Shown: positions 26,605 to 35,745 of the stretch, piece after piece
How the letters are laid out: every line of letters starts with the position of its first letter
Numbering within the stretch: the stretch's first letter is position 1
Assembly: GCA_015232315.1 (NCBI GenBank)
Contig: JADFZZ010000038.1
Location: 1-47,566, forward strand
Source: SAR324 cluster bacterium
GTDB taxonomy: Bacteria > SAR324 > NAC60-12
Length of the DNA stretch: 47,566 bases
Direction: 5' to 3'
Translations under genes and position numbers: made by a program
Notes under the pieces: model-generated
What the model saw: the letters and a program-made list of their open reading frames with translations, nothing else
Databases searched by the model: none
What the model was told of the DNA's origin: nothing

Positions 26605-27150
26605 CGAAATCTGACTGAACATGAAACATGTCGCTAAACTTTCGAGACAGGAAAAAATCCAGGGGCTTGATCTGATTTACGGCTACACCAAACCATTATT
26701 TTTGATTACTCCCTATGAAGTGAGTGAGTTATGAAACCGAATGAAATGCCAACGGCCTTAAAGGAGGTTTGCCCAGGCTTCCTTCAGACATTCCCTCACG
26801 GGTTTGCCCTTGCCATCGGCTAGAAGTTTATGACATACATCCTGTTAGGAAGAGGTTTGTTTTCTCGGTTTGCCGCCTGGTTTTCCGGCGGTTCCACACT
26901 ATTTCTTCCATGAGAAATGGTGCCAGTGGCTACTCTTCAGGGGACTTTCACCCCATCGTACACAAGTAAATTGAAAGTATTTTTTGACCACCGCAATTTT
27001 TTCAAAAGATCTTGCAAAGTTGTTTGTTCATTACTTTTTCAAGGTTCAACAGAGTGGTCAAAAAAACTCTCATTCATGGCGTTGGACTTGTGGCCTTTGT
27101 AACCTTAAGAAGCCGTATAATAGTCTGAATTTTTAAATTTTGTTGAGACG
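26605..27150. other. gene-poor region
   Basis: Two tiny overlapping frames exist: 26621-26734 (37 codons, containing YTKPLFLITPYEVSEL) and 26731-26823 (30 codons), joined by ATGA. Neither is recognised, and they may be remnants. A 12-bp inverted repeat, TTTTTTGACCAC at 26980-26991 and GTGGTCAAAAAA at 27054-27065, encloses 62 bases and could be a small mobile or regulatory element. TATAAT at 27116-27121 is a possible -10 box for the next gene. Confidence 0.4.
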
Positions 27151-27465
27151 ATGAAACAAAAAGAGTTAATTCAACACGTGAAACAAGCTATTTTTGAAGT
27201 AGAACCTAATGCCGAAGTGATTCTGTATGGTTCACGTTCGCGTGGTGATTTTAACAATGATTCGGATTGGGATTTTCTAATTTTAGTAGACCGAGTGGTC
27301 TCTGATAAGCAGGTTGATTGTATCAGACATCGTCTATATGAAATCGAGTGGCAAGCGGGAGAAGTTATTTCCTCCATTATACGAAGTCGCCAAGAGTGGA
27401 ATAGCCCCCTGTACCAAGTGATGCCCTTACATCAGCGTATTGAACAGGAAGGAATCAAAGTGTGA
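27151..27465 (+). CDS. MNT-type minimal nucleotidyltransferase (antitoxin MntA-like)
   Basis: The 104-residue protein has the polymerase-beta-like nucleotidyltransferase motif GSRSRGDFNNDSDWDFLI, with the GS and the D-x-D metal ligands intact. In MNT-HEPN pairs the MntA protein inactivates the HEPN RNase toxin by adenylylating it. The stop overlaps the GTG start of the HEPN gene (GTGA), the usual coupled arrangement. It appears intact while its partner is broken. Confidence 0.85.
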   Translation: MKQKELIQHVKQAIFEVEPNAEVILYGSRSRGDFNNDSDWDFLILVDRVVSDKQVDCIRHRLYEIEWQAGEVISSIIRSRQEWNSPLYQVMPLHQRIEQEGIKV

Positions 27466-27749
27466 CAGAATCCATTAAAGACTTGGTAAATTATCGTTTG
27501 ACACGTTCTGAGGAGACTTTGGAAGAAGCTAGAATTTTAGCCAATGTCGGACACTGGAACGCCTGTGTTAATCGTCTCTACTATGCTTGTTTCTATGCGG
27601 TATCCGCTCTATTAATTCTGGATAATCTTTCTTGTTGTGGTCTAATAACTTTGGAGTATGCATATTCCCGATCCTCTGCTAAAGTGAAGAAAAAGGAGGT
27701 GGATTTTCTGGATTCCAGGGTTTTCGCCCGGAATGATACTGTGGAGTGA
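27462..27749 (+). pseudogene. HEPN-domain toxin, 3' part replaced
   Basis: The first about 55 residues match HEPN proteins paired with MNT enzymes (YRLTRSEETLEEARIL, then NRLYYACFYAVSALLI). After residue about 55 the expected C-terminal half, including the R-x4-6-H RNase motif, is absent. It is replaced by sequence running into a TTCGCCCGGAATGA-type interspersed repeat. The product would lack the active site. GTG 27462 is coupled to the upstream stop. Confidence 0.7.
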
Positions 27750-27755
27750 TTGTCA

Positions 27756-27774
27756 TGCCGGACTTGATCCGGCA
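27756..27774. repeat. hairpin of an interspersed repeat
   Basis: TGCCGGA, loop CTTGA, TCCGGCA: a perfect 7-bp stem. GTCATGCCGGACTTGATCC is a familiar bacterial interspersed repeat motif. It sits right after the stop of the broken HEPN gene, and related CGCCCGGAATGA text occurs at 27726 and 27889. Confidence 0.7.
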
Positions 27775-27993
27775 TCCAGGGGAGCCAAAACTAACGTTTT
27801 CTGTCTGGGATTGGTTTAATCACATAACTTACTGTAATTAGATCACTTGTTAAGTACAGACCCAAATTCACTCACGGGTATTGTGCTACGCCCGGAATGA
27901 CAAAATTCCAGATTTCACCCATCCCGGGTATAAACCAACGAAATCCTGAAACCGGTCATTCAAAACCGACATCATCCTACAGAAAGGAACGAC

Positions 27994-28338
27994 ATGATAG
28001 AATCCATAGAATATCCTTTTCCCCTCGGCAAGGAATCAGAGTATCCTCTCGGCAGGGAAGTCTGGTACAGCCACATGGAGTATCATAACGAACATACAGG
28101 AATTCGGGGATATCCGTATTATCTGGTCACCCAACAGGAAGACTATTCCGCAACCAGGCAACCCATCATGTATTATTTGTGGAAACTGGAAATGCGGGAG
28201 CATGAGAAACGTATGTATCGAATCATAGAAACCAGTACCGATTCCAGTTGGATTTGTGACAAGGGAGTGGAACTGGAGCGAATTGTTAAAGAGGAATATC
28301 GCAAGGCGCATCCGCACTGGTACAGTGGATGGAGGTGA
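27994..28338 (+). CDS. hypothetical protein
   Basis: The 114-residue soluble product is rich in Tyr, Glu and Arg, with an internal near-repeat (EYPFPLGKE and EYPLGREVW). AAAGGA lies about 10 bases before the ATG. There is no signal, membrane helix or known domain. It stands alone between the MNT/HEPN region and the convergent cheB gene. Confidence 0.55.
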   Translation: MIESIEYPFPLGKESEYPLGREVWYSHMEYHNEHTGIRGYPYYLVTQQEDYSATRQPIMYYLWKLEMREHEKRMYRIIETSTDSSWICDKGVELERIVKEEYRKAHPHWYSGWR

Positions 28339-28404
28339 AGCAATTCCCGGCTGAATCTGAGAGGGACTTTCCAAAGCAGGTCATAAAGGGCAGTGAAGGC
28401 CGAA

Positions 28405-29460
28405 TCAGATCAAGCCGGTCAGTGACAACACTTTGAAGGAAATGGCAGAAAGCGGGAGCACGAAGTCCACAGCGCCTTTCTGGATCGCGATTTTGGGCAT
28501 ACCAAACACCACGCAACTTTTTTCATCCTGCGCAATCGTCTGTGCGCCTGCCTGCTTCATTTCGAGCAATCCCTGAGCGCCATCATTTCCCATTCCGGTC
28601 ATGATAATTCCCAACGCCTGTTTTCCAACGACAGAGGCCACTGAATGAAACAACACATCCACCGAGGGGCGATGTCTGTTGACAGGTTCGCCTTCATGCA
28701 ACTCAACCATGAACAGTCCATTGCCCACGGTCTTGAGCACCATGTGTTGATCACCCGGAGCGAGAAGCACATGCCCGGATCGCAGTATGTCGCCAGTGAC
28801 AGCTTCCTTGACAGACAGTGCTGTCTGATCATTGAGCATGGCGGCGAAGGATCGGGTAAATCCCGGTGGCATGTGCTGAACAATCACTATTGGCGGAATC
28901 CCGGGAGGAAGCGCTTTCAAAACTTCCATCAAGGCTTCAGTTCCGCCGGTGGAGGCACCGAAGGCGATTACCTGGTATGGAGTGGACGACCGGGAAACGG
29001 ACATTTCCGTTTGTTTCCTGCTCACTGCTGACGCAGGTGTTTCCGGACGGGTTCGAACTGTTTTGACGGGAGGCGCGGTTTTGACAGCCTGTATGATTTC
29101 AGCAGACAATTCCTGAAGCTGGTGCCTCAAATCCGCTTTGGGTTTGGCAATGACAGACACCGCTCCCAGTTTGAGTGCCGCAACGGAGGCTGGCGCGTCT
29201 TTCTGGCCCAAGGTGCTCACCACCACCACCGGCAAGGGTTGGGTTTTCATCAATCGTTCCAGAAAAACCAGCCCATCCATTTCCTGCATTTTCAGTTCGA
29301 GGATCAATACCTGCGGATTCAACGTGCGGATCTTGTTCAACGCGATATGCGCGTCCGAGGCGGTTCCAACCACTTCAATGTCAGGATCTGATGCCAGGAT
29401 CTGGCTCAAAACCTGCCTTGCCAGTGCTGAATCGTCAATGATCAGAACCTTGATGGTCAC
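28405..29460 (-). CDS. cheB: CheB protein-glutamate methylesterase with altered receiver
   Basis: The 351-residue protein has a receiver domain (1-120), a linker and a CheB methylesterase domain (about 165-350). The catalytic motifs are present: FGASTGGTEAL (Ser), VVQHMPPGFT (His) and GMGNDGAQG (Asp). It removes methyl groups from, and deamidates, the MCP. In the receiver, D9 and D10 are present, but the phospho-acceptor Asp is Glu: LILELKMQEMDG has E55 where CheB normally has LDIEMPxMDG. Phosphorylation would be lost, and Glu may mimic it. It is the last gene of the che operon, 25 bases after cheR. Confidence 0.93.
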   Translation of the reverse strand: MTIKVLIIDDSALARQVLSQILASDPDIEVVGTASDAHIALNKIRTLNPQVLILELKMQEMDGLVFLERLMKTQPLPVVVVSTLGQKDAPASVAALKLGAVSVIAKPKADLRHQLQELSAEIIQAVKTAPPVKTVRTRPETPASAVSRKQTEMSVSRSSTPYQVIAFGASTGGTEALMEVLKALPPGIPPIVIVQHMPPGFTRSFAAMLNDQTALSVKEAVTGDILRSGHVLLAPGDQHMVLKTVGNGLFMVELHEGEPVNRHRPSVDVLFHSVASVVGKQALGIIMTGMGNDGAQGLLEMKQAGAQTIAQDEKSCVVFGMPKIAIQKGAVDFVLPLSAISFKVLSLTGLI

Positions 29461-29484
29461 GAAAACTCCTGTGAGATCTTATGA

Positions 29485-30348
29485 TTAAAAAAAATCGGAT
29501 TTCTGAAAAATATTGTATTTCAACCGGATGAAGCCCTGAAGGCCTTGCAACGATTCTGAATGACCAAGGCATAAATAACCTCCGGGAGCCAGCATGTTCT
29601 GAAAACGTTGTGTCAGCATTCCCTGGGTTTCCTTGTTAAAATAAATCAGCACATTACGGCAGAAAATCAGATCAAACAGTGTTTTGACCGGATATTCAGG
29701 TGCCAGGAAATTAATGATGCGAAACTGAATCAGTGCCCTGAGACTGTCATCGACACGATAGACAATTTCGCCATGTCTTCGGCCTTTCTGAAAATATTTT
29801 TCCACATACAAGTTCGGGAGTTTCGACACATCGTCTTCAGTATAAAACCCTTCTTCGGCTTTTTGTAACGCAGAGGTGCTGACATCAGATGCCAGAATGC
29901 GAGTGTCCCATTCTTTCATTCGGCGAGATCCCAAATTTTCCAGGGTCAGCATCGCCAGTGTGTAAGCCTCTTCCCCAGTGGAACATCCCGCGCTCCAGAT
30001 TCTTAATTTCCGTCCTGCTGGCGGATTCTCGATTATCGCGGGAAAAAAATCCTGTATCAAAAAATCAAATTGGTGATTTTCTCTGAAAAATTCAGTGGTA
30101 TTGGTTGTCACCGCATTGATCATTTGCTGATATTCAGCAACGTTTTGCTTCAGATAGTCGATGTACTGGCTGAAACTCTGGAGACCGAGTGTCAATAATC
30201 TGCGCCGCAAGCGGGTATATGCCAGATCGACTTTTGTCGTATCCCACTGAATTCCAATCTGTTTAAAAACCAGGATGCGGAGTTGCTCAAATTCTTCGGC
30301 TGTCGGGCGTTTGATATCTTCAGGAAACAGAGCAGAATGGTGAGTCAT
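29485..30348 (-). CDS. cheR: CheR chemotaxis protein methyltransferase
   Basis: The 287-residue protein has the CheR N-terminal helical domain (about 15-75) and the SAM-dependent methyltransferase domain. Visible are TEFFRE, the SAM-binding loop IWSAGCSTGEEAYTLAM and DLIFCRNVLIYF. It methylates glutamates of the MCP using S-adenosylmethionine, opposing CheB. It lies between the MCP and cheB genes with short gaps (36 and 24 bases), consistent with one transcript. It has no TPR or other C-terminal extension. Confidence 0.94.
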   Translation of the reverse strand: MTHHSALFPEDIKRPTAEEFEQLRILVFKQIGIQWDTTKVDLAYTRLRRRLLTLGLQSFSQYIDYLKQNVAEYQQMINAVTTNTTEFFRENHQFDFLIQDFFPAIIENPPAGRKLRIWSAGCSTGEEAYTLAMLTLENLGSRRMKEWDTRILASDVSTSALQKAEEGFYTEDDVSKLPNLYVEKYFQKGRRHGEIVYRVDDSLRALIQFRIINFLAPEYPVKTLFDLIFCRNVLIYFNKETQGMLTQRFQNMLAPGGYLCLGHSESLQGLQGFIRLKYNIFQKSDFF

Positions 30349-30384
30349 CCCTTGCCTTGTAATGCGGGTTAGTCAGTGAAATCT

Positions 30385-32943
30385 TTAGTCAAAATCAGGC
30401 AGATCGTCTTCCGGCTTTTGTTTGCCCGCTTCCAAAGCTGTCAGCAACGGTCTTGAAACCTGGGCTGTTAACTGATTTTGTGTCAGGTCAGGATGTTCTT
30501 CGCTCACTCTGAAACCGCTGATAATGGCCATGAGTTCCCGTGCCTGATCGGCCATCACCTGACTGCTGGTGGTCGACTGTTCCACCAGTGACGCATTTTG
30601 CTGGGTGATCGAATCCATATCGACGACCGCACTGCGGATCTGCCTGATTCCTTCGGCCTGTTCTGTGGATGAAATGCTGATATTTTCCACCAGATCGGAA
30701 ACCTCAGTCACGACATCAATGATCTGTCTCAGACTGGTTTCCATCTGTGCGGCAAGGTCTCTGAGCATGGTGTGGGACTGTGTCTGAAAATCATTGAGGG
30801 TATTTTCTGCGTTCTGACTCATTTCCTGAACAGACTGGTTAGCGTATTCCATGAGTTTGTTGCCATTGGCAATGAATTCCATGCTGTTTTCAATCAGTAA
30901 TCCGATTTCTGACGCCGCTTTGGCGGAACGGTGCGCCAGTTTTCTCACTTCAGCCGCGACTACCGCAAAACCGCGTCCGTGTTCACCCGCACGGGCGGCT
31001 TCTACGGAGGCGTTCAACGCCAGTAAATTGGTTTGAAAGGCGATATCATTGATGACCGTCGTGATGGTGGAGATTTTTTTTGAACTGTTGGCAATATCCT
31101 TCATGGCCGCGACGGACTCGCCATTGATCATTTCCACGGTCTGAAAAAATTGTTGATTGCTCTGTTTCACCATTTCAAGAGTCTGGTTGCTTTGTTCAAT
31201 GGTATTTCCGACTTGCCGGGTCAGTTGCTCTGATCCTGTCTGTGCGATCCGTTTGGCGTTTTTACTGATATCGTTCACATGAATCGCGTTATCCGCATTG
31301 CTTTGAATGGTGGAGGTCATTTCTTCGATCGCCGCGGCGGTTTCAGCCAGTGATGCGGCCTGTTTGTGTGTTCGCTGGGCAAAGTCCTCATTTCCTGCGG
31401 CAAGTTCCTGGGAAGAAAGAGAAATCTGGGTGGCGCTTTCCTTGACCTGGACAATCATTTTTGAAAAATTACTGATCATTTTTTTCATGGCTTTCAACAA
31501 CCAGCCTGTTTCATCCGCGATTTGCCGTTCCAGTTTCTGCTGGTCACCCTCTGTAAGCACCAGATTGCCCTGGGCGATTTCATCCACAACATGCACCGCG
31601 ATAGTGATGTTTCCTACAAGTTGCCGGGTCAACACATAAATCACACAGAAACTGATCAGGAACGCCAGCAGGGCAAACAGGACCAGGCCTTGAATAATAT
31701 CCTTCACATGCTGATTCAGGAATTGGGATTTTTCTGATTTCTGATCCTGGATGGCCTGTGTCGAAAACGAAGTACCAAGGGCCCAGCCCCAAGGTTCAAA
31801 ATGCCGGATATATCCCAGACGTTTCTGGTAGACATCCTTATTGTCGGGATCACTCCATTCAAAGGGCATGAATGTTTCCTTATAGCGTCCCAGAAGCAGG
31901 TTGATGGAGGGAAACAACGGTTTTTCCAAGGTTTCCTGATTGCCGGAAACCAGGATCTCACCTTTCCGGGAGCCTGAAGCAAAGCGGAGTTCGGCAAGAT
32001 CCCCGGTTTTCCACTGAGCCATGTCGGGATGCACCAGCATGGTGGTTTTTTCAGGATGTTCGCCATCATACGTGTGAACCCAGAGGTAGCCGTCATGGTT
32101 TTTACCATATCTGAAATTAAGGAGCATGTGCAGTAGTTCCTGCTGAACCTGTGACTCTTCGGCTTCCACATAGGCACCTGTTCCCAAAACCCAGCCCCAG
32201 GGCTTAAACAACCGGACATAAGCGATTTTTGGCTGTTGTTCCATCAATCCTTCCGTGGTGGGGCGATACCAGTCATAGCCCACAAAGCCTTCGCCATTTC
32301 TTGCCACCTCACGGTTCATCTGAACCACAAACGGCACCTTATCTTCCTGCCCTGTGGCGAAAATCGTCTGCCCTTTACGTTCTCCGGAGGAATAGCGCAG
32401 GATCGAAATATCTGAGCCTTCCAGTTGTGTGGATACGGGGTGCATGAGCATCATGGGCACATCGATGTTTGCCTGATCAAAAGAATGGATCCAGATGTAA
32501 TCGTCGCCTGTATTTCCAGTCCGGAAATTCCGGATTAATTCCACCATTTCCTGTTTGAGTTGTTTGACCGATTGCTCAGGTGTTTTGCTGTTTAAGGCCT
32601 GACGATAGCTCGACTCCAGCAAATTGAAAACCAGGTCCATTTTGAGTCTGAGACGTTTTTGAACGACCAGTACCAGATGTTCCTGATCATGCACATCATT
32701 ATAAGTGTTCTGCACCGTAGCATACGCCAGTCCAACCACATCTTTCATCTGTTGCTGTTGAAGCACCAGGGCTTCATCAACCGCCAGGCGCGTTTGCTGT
32801 TCCGCACTGATTTTAGTCAGATGCACCACATAAATCCCGATAAACATCGTGGTGAATACAACGGCCATTACTCCGAGCATCATGATTTTGAAATGAAGAC
32901 TGTTTCTCAGATTCAATATTTTATGGGTCCGGTGTTGTGACAC
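30385..32943 (-). CDS. methyl-accepting chemotaxis protein with two Cache domains
   Basis: The 852-residue receptor has a membrane helix at about 20-42 and a large periplasmic region with two single-Cache-type repeats: [10 protein letters not shown]...[19 protein letters not shown], and [10 protein letters not shown]...[17 protein letters not shown] second membrane helix follows at about 435-457, then HAMP, then the signalling domain with the conserved tip [20 protein letters not shown]. Cache domains sense small ligands such as organic acids or amino acids. The C-terminus lacks the NWETF-type pentapeptide. It is the only MCP in the operon, so it is the probable input of this CheA. Confidence 0.93.
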   Translation of the reverse strand: MSQHRTHKILNLRNSLHFKIMMLGVMAVVFTTMFIGIYVVHLTKISAEQQTRLAVDEALVLQQQQMKDVVGLAYATVQNTYNDVHDQEHLVLVVQKRLRLKMDLVFNLLESSYRQALNSKTPEQSVKQLKQEMVELIRNFRTGNTGDDYIWIHSFDQANIDVPMMLMHPVSTQLEGSDISILRYSSGERKGQTIFATGQEDKVPFVVQMNREVARNGEGFVGYDWYRPTTEGLMEQQPKIAYVRLFKPWGWVLGTGAYVEAEESQVQQELLHMLLNFRYGKNHDGYLWVHTYDGEHPEKTTMLVHPDMAQWKTGDLAELRFASGSRKGEILVSGNQETLEKPLFPSINLLLGRYKETFMPFEWSDPDNKDVYQKRLGYIRHFEPWGWALGTSFSTQAIQDQKSEKSQFLNQHVKDIIQGLVLFALLAFLISFCVIYVLTRQLVGNITIAVHVVDEIAQGNLVLTEGDQQKLERQIADETGWLLKAMKKMISNFSKMIVQVKESATQISLSSQELAAGNEDFAQRTHKQAASLAETAAAIEEMTSTIQSNADNAIHVNDISKNAKRIAQTGSEQLTRQVGNTIEQSNQTLEMVKQSNQQFFQTVEMINGESVAAMKDIANSSKKISTITTVINDIAFQTNLLALNASVEAARAGEHGRGFAVVAAEVRKLAHRSAKAASEIGLLIENSMEFIANGNKLMEYANQSVQEMSQNAENTLNDFQTQSHTMLRDLAAQMETSLRQIIDVVTEVSDLVENISISSTEQAEGIRQIRSAVVDMDSITQQNASLVEQSTTSSQVMADQARELMAIISGFRVSEEHPDLTQNQLTAQVSRPLLTALEAGKQKPEDDLPDFD

Positions 32944-33034
32944 GTTGCCTCCTGAAAAGATAAAATGCTGTGATGGATGAGATCATCCTGTTCTGCCTAA
33001 ATTCTCTATTTTGAGAATGATAAAAATGGAAAAA

Positions 33035-33565
33035 TTAAAGGGAAATCAATCCCAGTTCTTCTTCTGACATGATGCCTTCAATGTCGATGAGGATCATCAG
33101 GTTGTCCTTGATCTGTGCCATTCCCTGAAGAAACCGGACATCAATCGTTTCTGAAAAGGCTGGTGGCGGTTGAATGTTCGCTGACGACAGGAATGTCACA
33201 TCTGAAACAGCATCAACGATAACGCCCATTAGTTTTTGCCCCACCTGGACCACAATAATGATGGTGTATTTGGTATAGGGCCGCTCGGGAAATCCAAATT
33301 TTTTTCCAAGATCAACCACAGGCACAATAACGCCTCTCAGATTGATCACACCACAGATGAAGGCCGGCACATTGGGAATTTGCGTGATTCGGGTGAAGTT
33401 GATGATTTCCATGACTTTGAGAATATCAATCCCATACGTTTCATTCATCAGGGAAAACACCAGCACCTGGGTGCCATCTTCACCATAATGCAGGTCCAGA
33501 TCAATATCCTCGTAATTGTCCAGCAGATTCCACTGCGCCAGTTCTTCGTTGATGTCTGATGTCAT
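33035..33565 (-). CDS. cheW: CheW coupling protein
   Basis: The product (176 residues from ATG 33565) is a single CheW domain: VLVFSLMNETYGIDILKVMEI, GVINLRGVIVPVVDL and VIVDAVSDV are typical. It couples the MCP to CheA. An upstream in-frame start at 33631 would overlap cheA and add 22 unrelated residues, so 33565 is preferred; it lies 8 bases after the cheA stop. A short acidic N-terminal extension (about 25 residues) precedes the domain. Confidence 0.92.
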   Translation of the reverse strand: MTSDINEELAQWNLLDNYEDIDLDLHYGEDGTQVLVFSLMNETYGIDILKVMEIINFTRITQIPNVPAFICGVINLRGVIVPVVDLGKKFGFPERPYTKYTIIIVVQVGQKLMGVIVDAVSDVTFLSSANIQPPPAFSETIDVRFLQGMAQIKDNLMILIDIEGIMSEEELGLISL

Positions 33566-33573
33566 AATTGAAA

Positions 33574-35682
33574 TTATCCTGCTAAAGAAACAGATGATGC
33601 CGTAACAGATGGAGTCGATGACGGATTCCATGCCATTCGTATGACTCCCGGAACATCAATGATCAGGGAAACCTGCCCATCGCCCAAAATCGTTGCGCCG
33701 GCAATTCCCGGGACGCGCGCAAAATTCTCTTCAAGGTTTTTGATGACAATCTGCTGTTGATCAATCAGTTGATCCACCATCATGCAGATTTTCTGTCCAT
33801 GATCCTGTACCACGACCAGCATTGCTGCTTCGGGGTTGTTGTATTTTGAGGGCAAATGGAACAGTTCACTCATCCGTACCAGTGGAATGTATTCACCTCG
33901 CACCTCAATGAGCAGATGTTTCTGCTGTACCGTTTTTATTTGTGACGGCAAGGGACGCAACGATTCAACAATGGCTATCAACGGGATGGCAAACAACATT
34001 TCACCAATGGAAACCAGCATGCCATCAGTAATGGCCAGAGTCAGTGGCAGTTTAATCCTGAAACAGGTTCCACGACCGGGCCAACTCTGAATTTCAAGAC
34101 GCCCCCTGAGCCGTTCAATATCTTTTTGAACAGCGTCCATGCCGACACCTCTTCCTGAAACATCTGTCACATTTGTTGCAGTGCTGAAACCCGGCTTACA
34201 AATAATCGCGTAAATTTCTTCGTCCTGAAGTTTATCATTGGGGTTGATGATCCCCAGATCAAGAGCCTTTTTCAGGATTTTTTCCTGATTCAATCCCTGT
34301 CCATCGTCGCTCACCTCAATCCAGATATAGCCATCCCGGTGGCTTGCCTTCAGTGAGATGGTTCCTTCCGGCGGTTTACCACGAGACTGCCGAACTGCCG
34401 GGGCTTCGATGCCATGATCCATGGAATTCCGGACCAGATGTTTCAGGGAACCGCTGATTTGTTCGGTGATGGTCTTGTCAATTTCCGTGTGTTCTCCGTC
34501 CATCTTGAGGACAATGCGTTTGCCTGATTTGGCTGAAAAATCACGAATCAATCGCTGAAGCGGCTGAAAGACGTGAACGATGGGAACCATTCTCAGTAGC
34601 AGTACATGATCCTGCATTTCTCTGACATTCCGGTCATTATCGTCCAGAACCTGTAACAATTGATCCGCCATTTCCTGGTGCAACGGCTCAACCTGTTCAT
34701 GAAATTGAAACAAGCGGGATTGATTGATCACAGATTCGCCCACCAGATTGATGAGTTTATCCAGTTTGGTGATGTCCACCCTTAAAAAGCGGGAGCTGTT
34801 TTTTTCGTCGTGCGTTGAATTTTTTTCTGGCAAAACTTTATGCTCTTTTGATTCTTTGGGGGGGATCTCCCCGGAGGCCTCAATATTTCGAGTTTTTCCG
34901 CTGGTGAGACTGCCAGTGGAACGTTCAATGACTTTCTGGTTGTCCGGTTCCACAGGAGTCCGGGATGCGGTCAAGACCACCGACTGTCCCTCCAGAATGA
35001 GTTTGATGGCGTCATCCATGGCTTCAGGCGCAATGGTGGTTTCAAGTTTCACATGCCACCAGAGATATAATAATTCAGGATTCAACTGCTCCAGCGAGGG
35101 AACTGCTGAAATATGAGGAATCACTGTCAACTCTCCCAAATCCGCCAGATCCCGAAAAACGACCAGAGGCTCCAATCCGTTGCGCAAACTATCCTGATTC
35201 AGTTTCAACTCAATCAACCATGAGTGTCCTGTGCCTCCAACCGCAGGGGTTTCGGGTGTCGGTTGTTTCTCAGCAAAAACCGGGCTTGAGGACGCTGTTT
35301 CCCTGTCGTTCAGCAAACAGGCCTGAACCTGACTTTGAAGCTCTTGAATTCTTGCGGGAACTGTTGGCGTTATACCCGTTTTTCTAAGGATATTGAAACC
35401 ATCCAGCGCCTCCAGAAGCAAACCGATCAAGGTGGCGTCAACCGGAATTACAGCGGCCCGGACCTGTACCAGCAGATTTTCCAGCGCATGAGCGAATTCG
35501 GCCAGTCCGGTCCATCGGCACATACCCGCCCCACCCTTGATGGTATGCACACCCCGAAATATTTTATGAATCAAGGCCATGGGATCCTCTGTGGATTCCA
35601 TGGCAAGAATATCCGCTTCAATCTGTTCCAGCAGATCGTCAAGCTCTTCATAAAATATTTGCAGAATTTCCTGGTCGTTCAT
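33574..35682 (-). CDS. cheA: CheA histidine kinase
   Basis: The product is 702 residues from ATG 35682, which has GGAAAG upstream; an earlier in-frame start at 35736 is less likely. HPt domain with H46 in FRGVHTIKGGAGM; a linker with a P2-like segment (about 150-245); dimerisation domain (about 305-370); HATPase with N-box RNSMDHGIE, SDDGQGLN and GRGVGMDAV; and a C-terminal CheW-like domain. It phosphorylates itself at H46 and passes phosphate to receivers. No receiver is fused. The nearest acceptors are the cyclase receiver upstream and CheB downstream, the latter without its Asp. Confidence 0.94.
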   Translation of the reverse strand: MNDQEILQIFYEELDDLLEQIEADILAMESTEDPMALIHKIFRGVHTIKGGAGMCRWTGLAEFAHALENLLVQVRAAVIPVDATLIGLLLEALDGFNILRKTGITPTVPARIQELQSQVQACLLNDRETASSSPVFAEKQPTPETPAVGGTGHSWLIELKLNQDSLRNGLEPLVVFRDLADLGELTVIPHISAVPSLEQLNPELLYLWWHVKLETTIAPEAMDDAIKLILEGQSVVLTASRTPVEPDNQKVIERSTGSLTSGKTRNIEASGEIPPKESKEHKVLPEKNSTHDEKNSSRFLRVDITKLDKLINLVGESVINQSRLFQFHEQVEPLHQEMADQLLQVLDDNDRNVREMQDHVLLLRMVPIVHVFQPLQRLIRDFSAKSGKRIVLKMDGEHTEIDKTITEQISGSLKHLVRNSMDHGIEAPAVRQSRGKPPEGTISLKASHRDGYIWIEVSDDGQGLNQEKILKKALDLGIINPNDKLQDEEIYAIICKPGFSTATNVTDVSGRGVGMDAVQKDIERLRGRLEIQSWPGRGTCFRIKLPLTLAITDGMLVSIGEMLFAIPLIAIVESLRPLPSQIKTVQQKHLLIEVRGEYIPLVRMSELFHLPSKYNNPEAAMLVVVQDHGQKICMMVDQLIDQQQIVIKNLEENFARVPGIAGATILGDGQVSLIIDVPGVIRMAWNPSSTPSVTASSVSLAG

Positions 35683-35745
35683 GTATTGCTTTCCGGTTGG
35701 GTGATGAAAATTTCCGACATGCTCCATTCTCTTCAAAACAGAGAA

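Noticed and set aside
26075-26629. 184-residue minus-strand ORF over the DUF1566 gene
   Set aside because: It is the antisense of a clear DUF1566 domain with a signal peptide.
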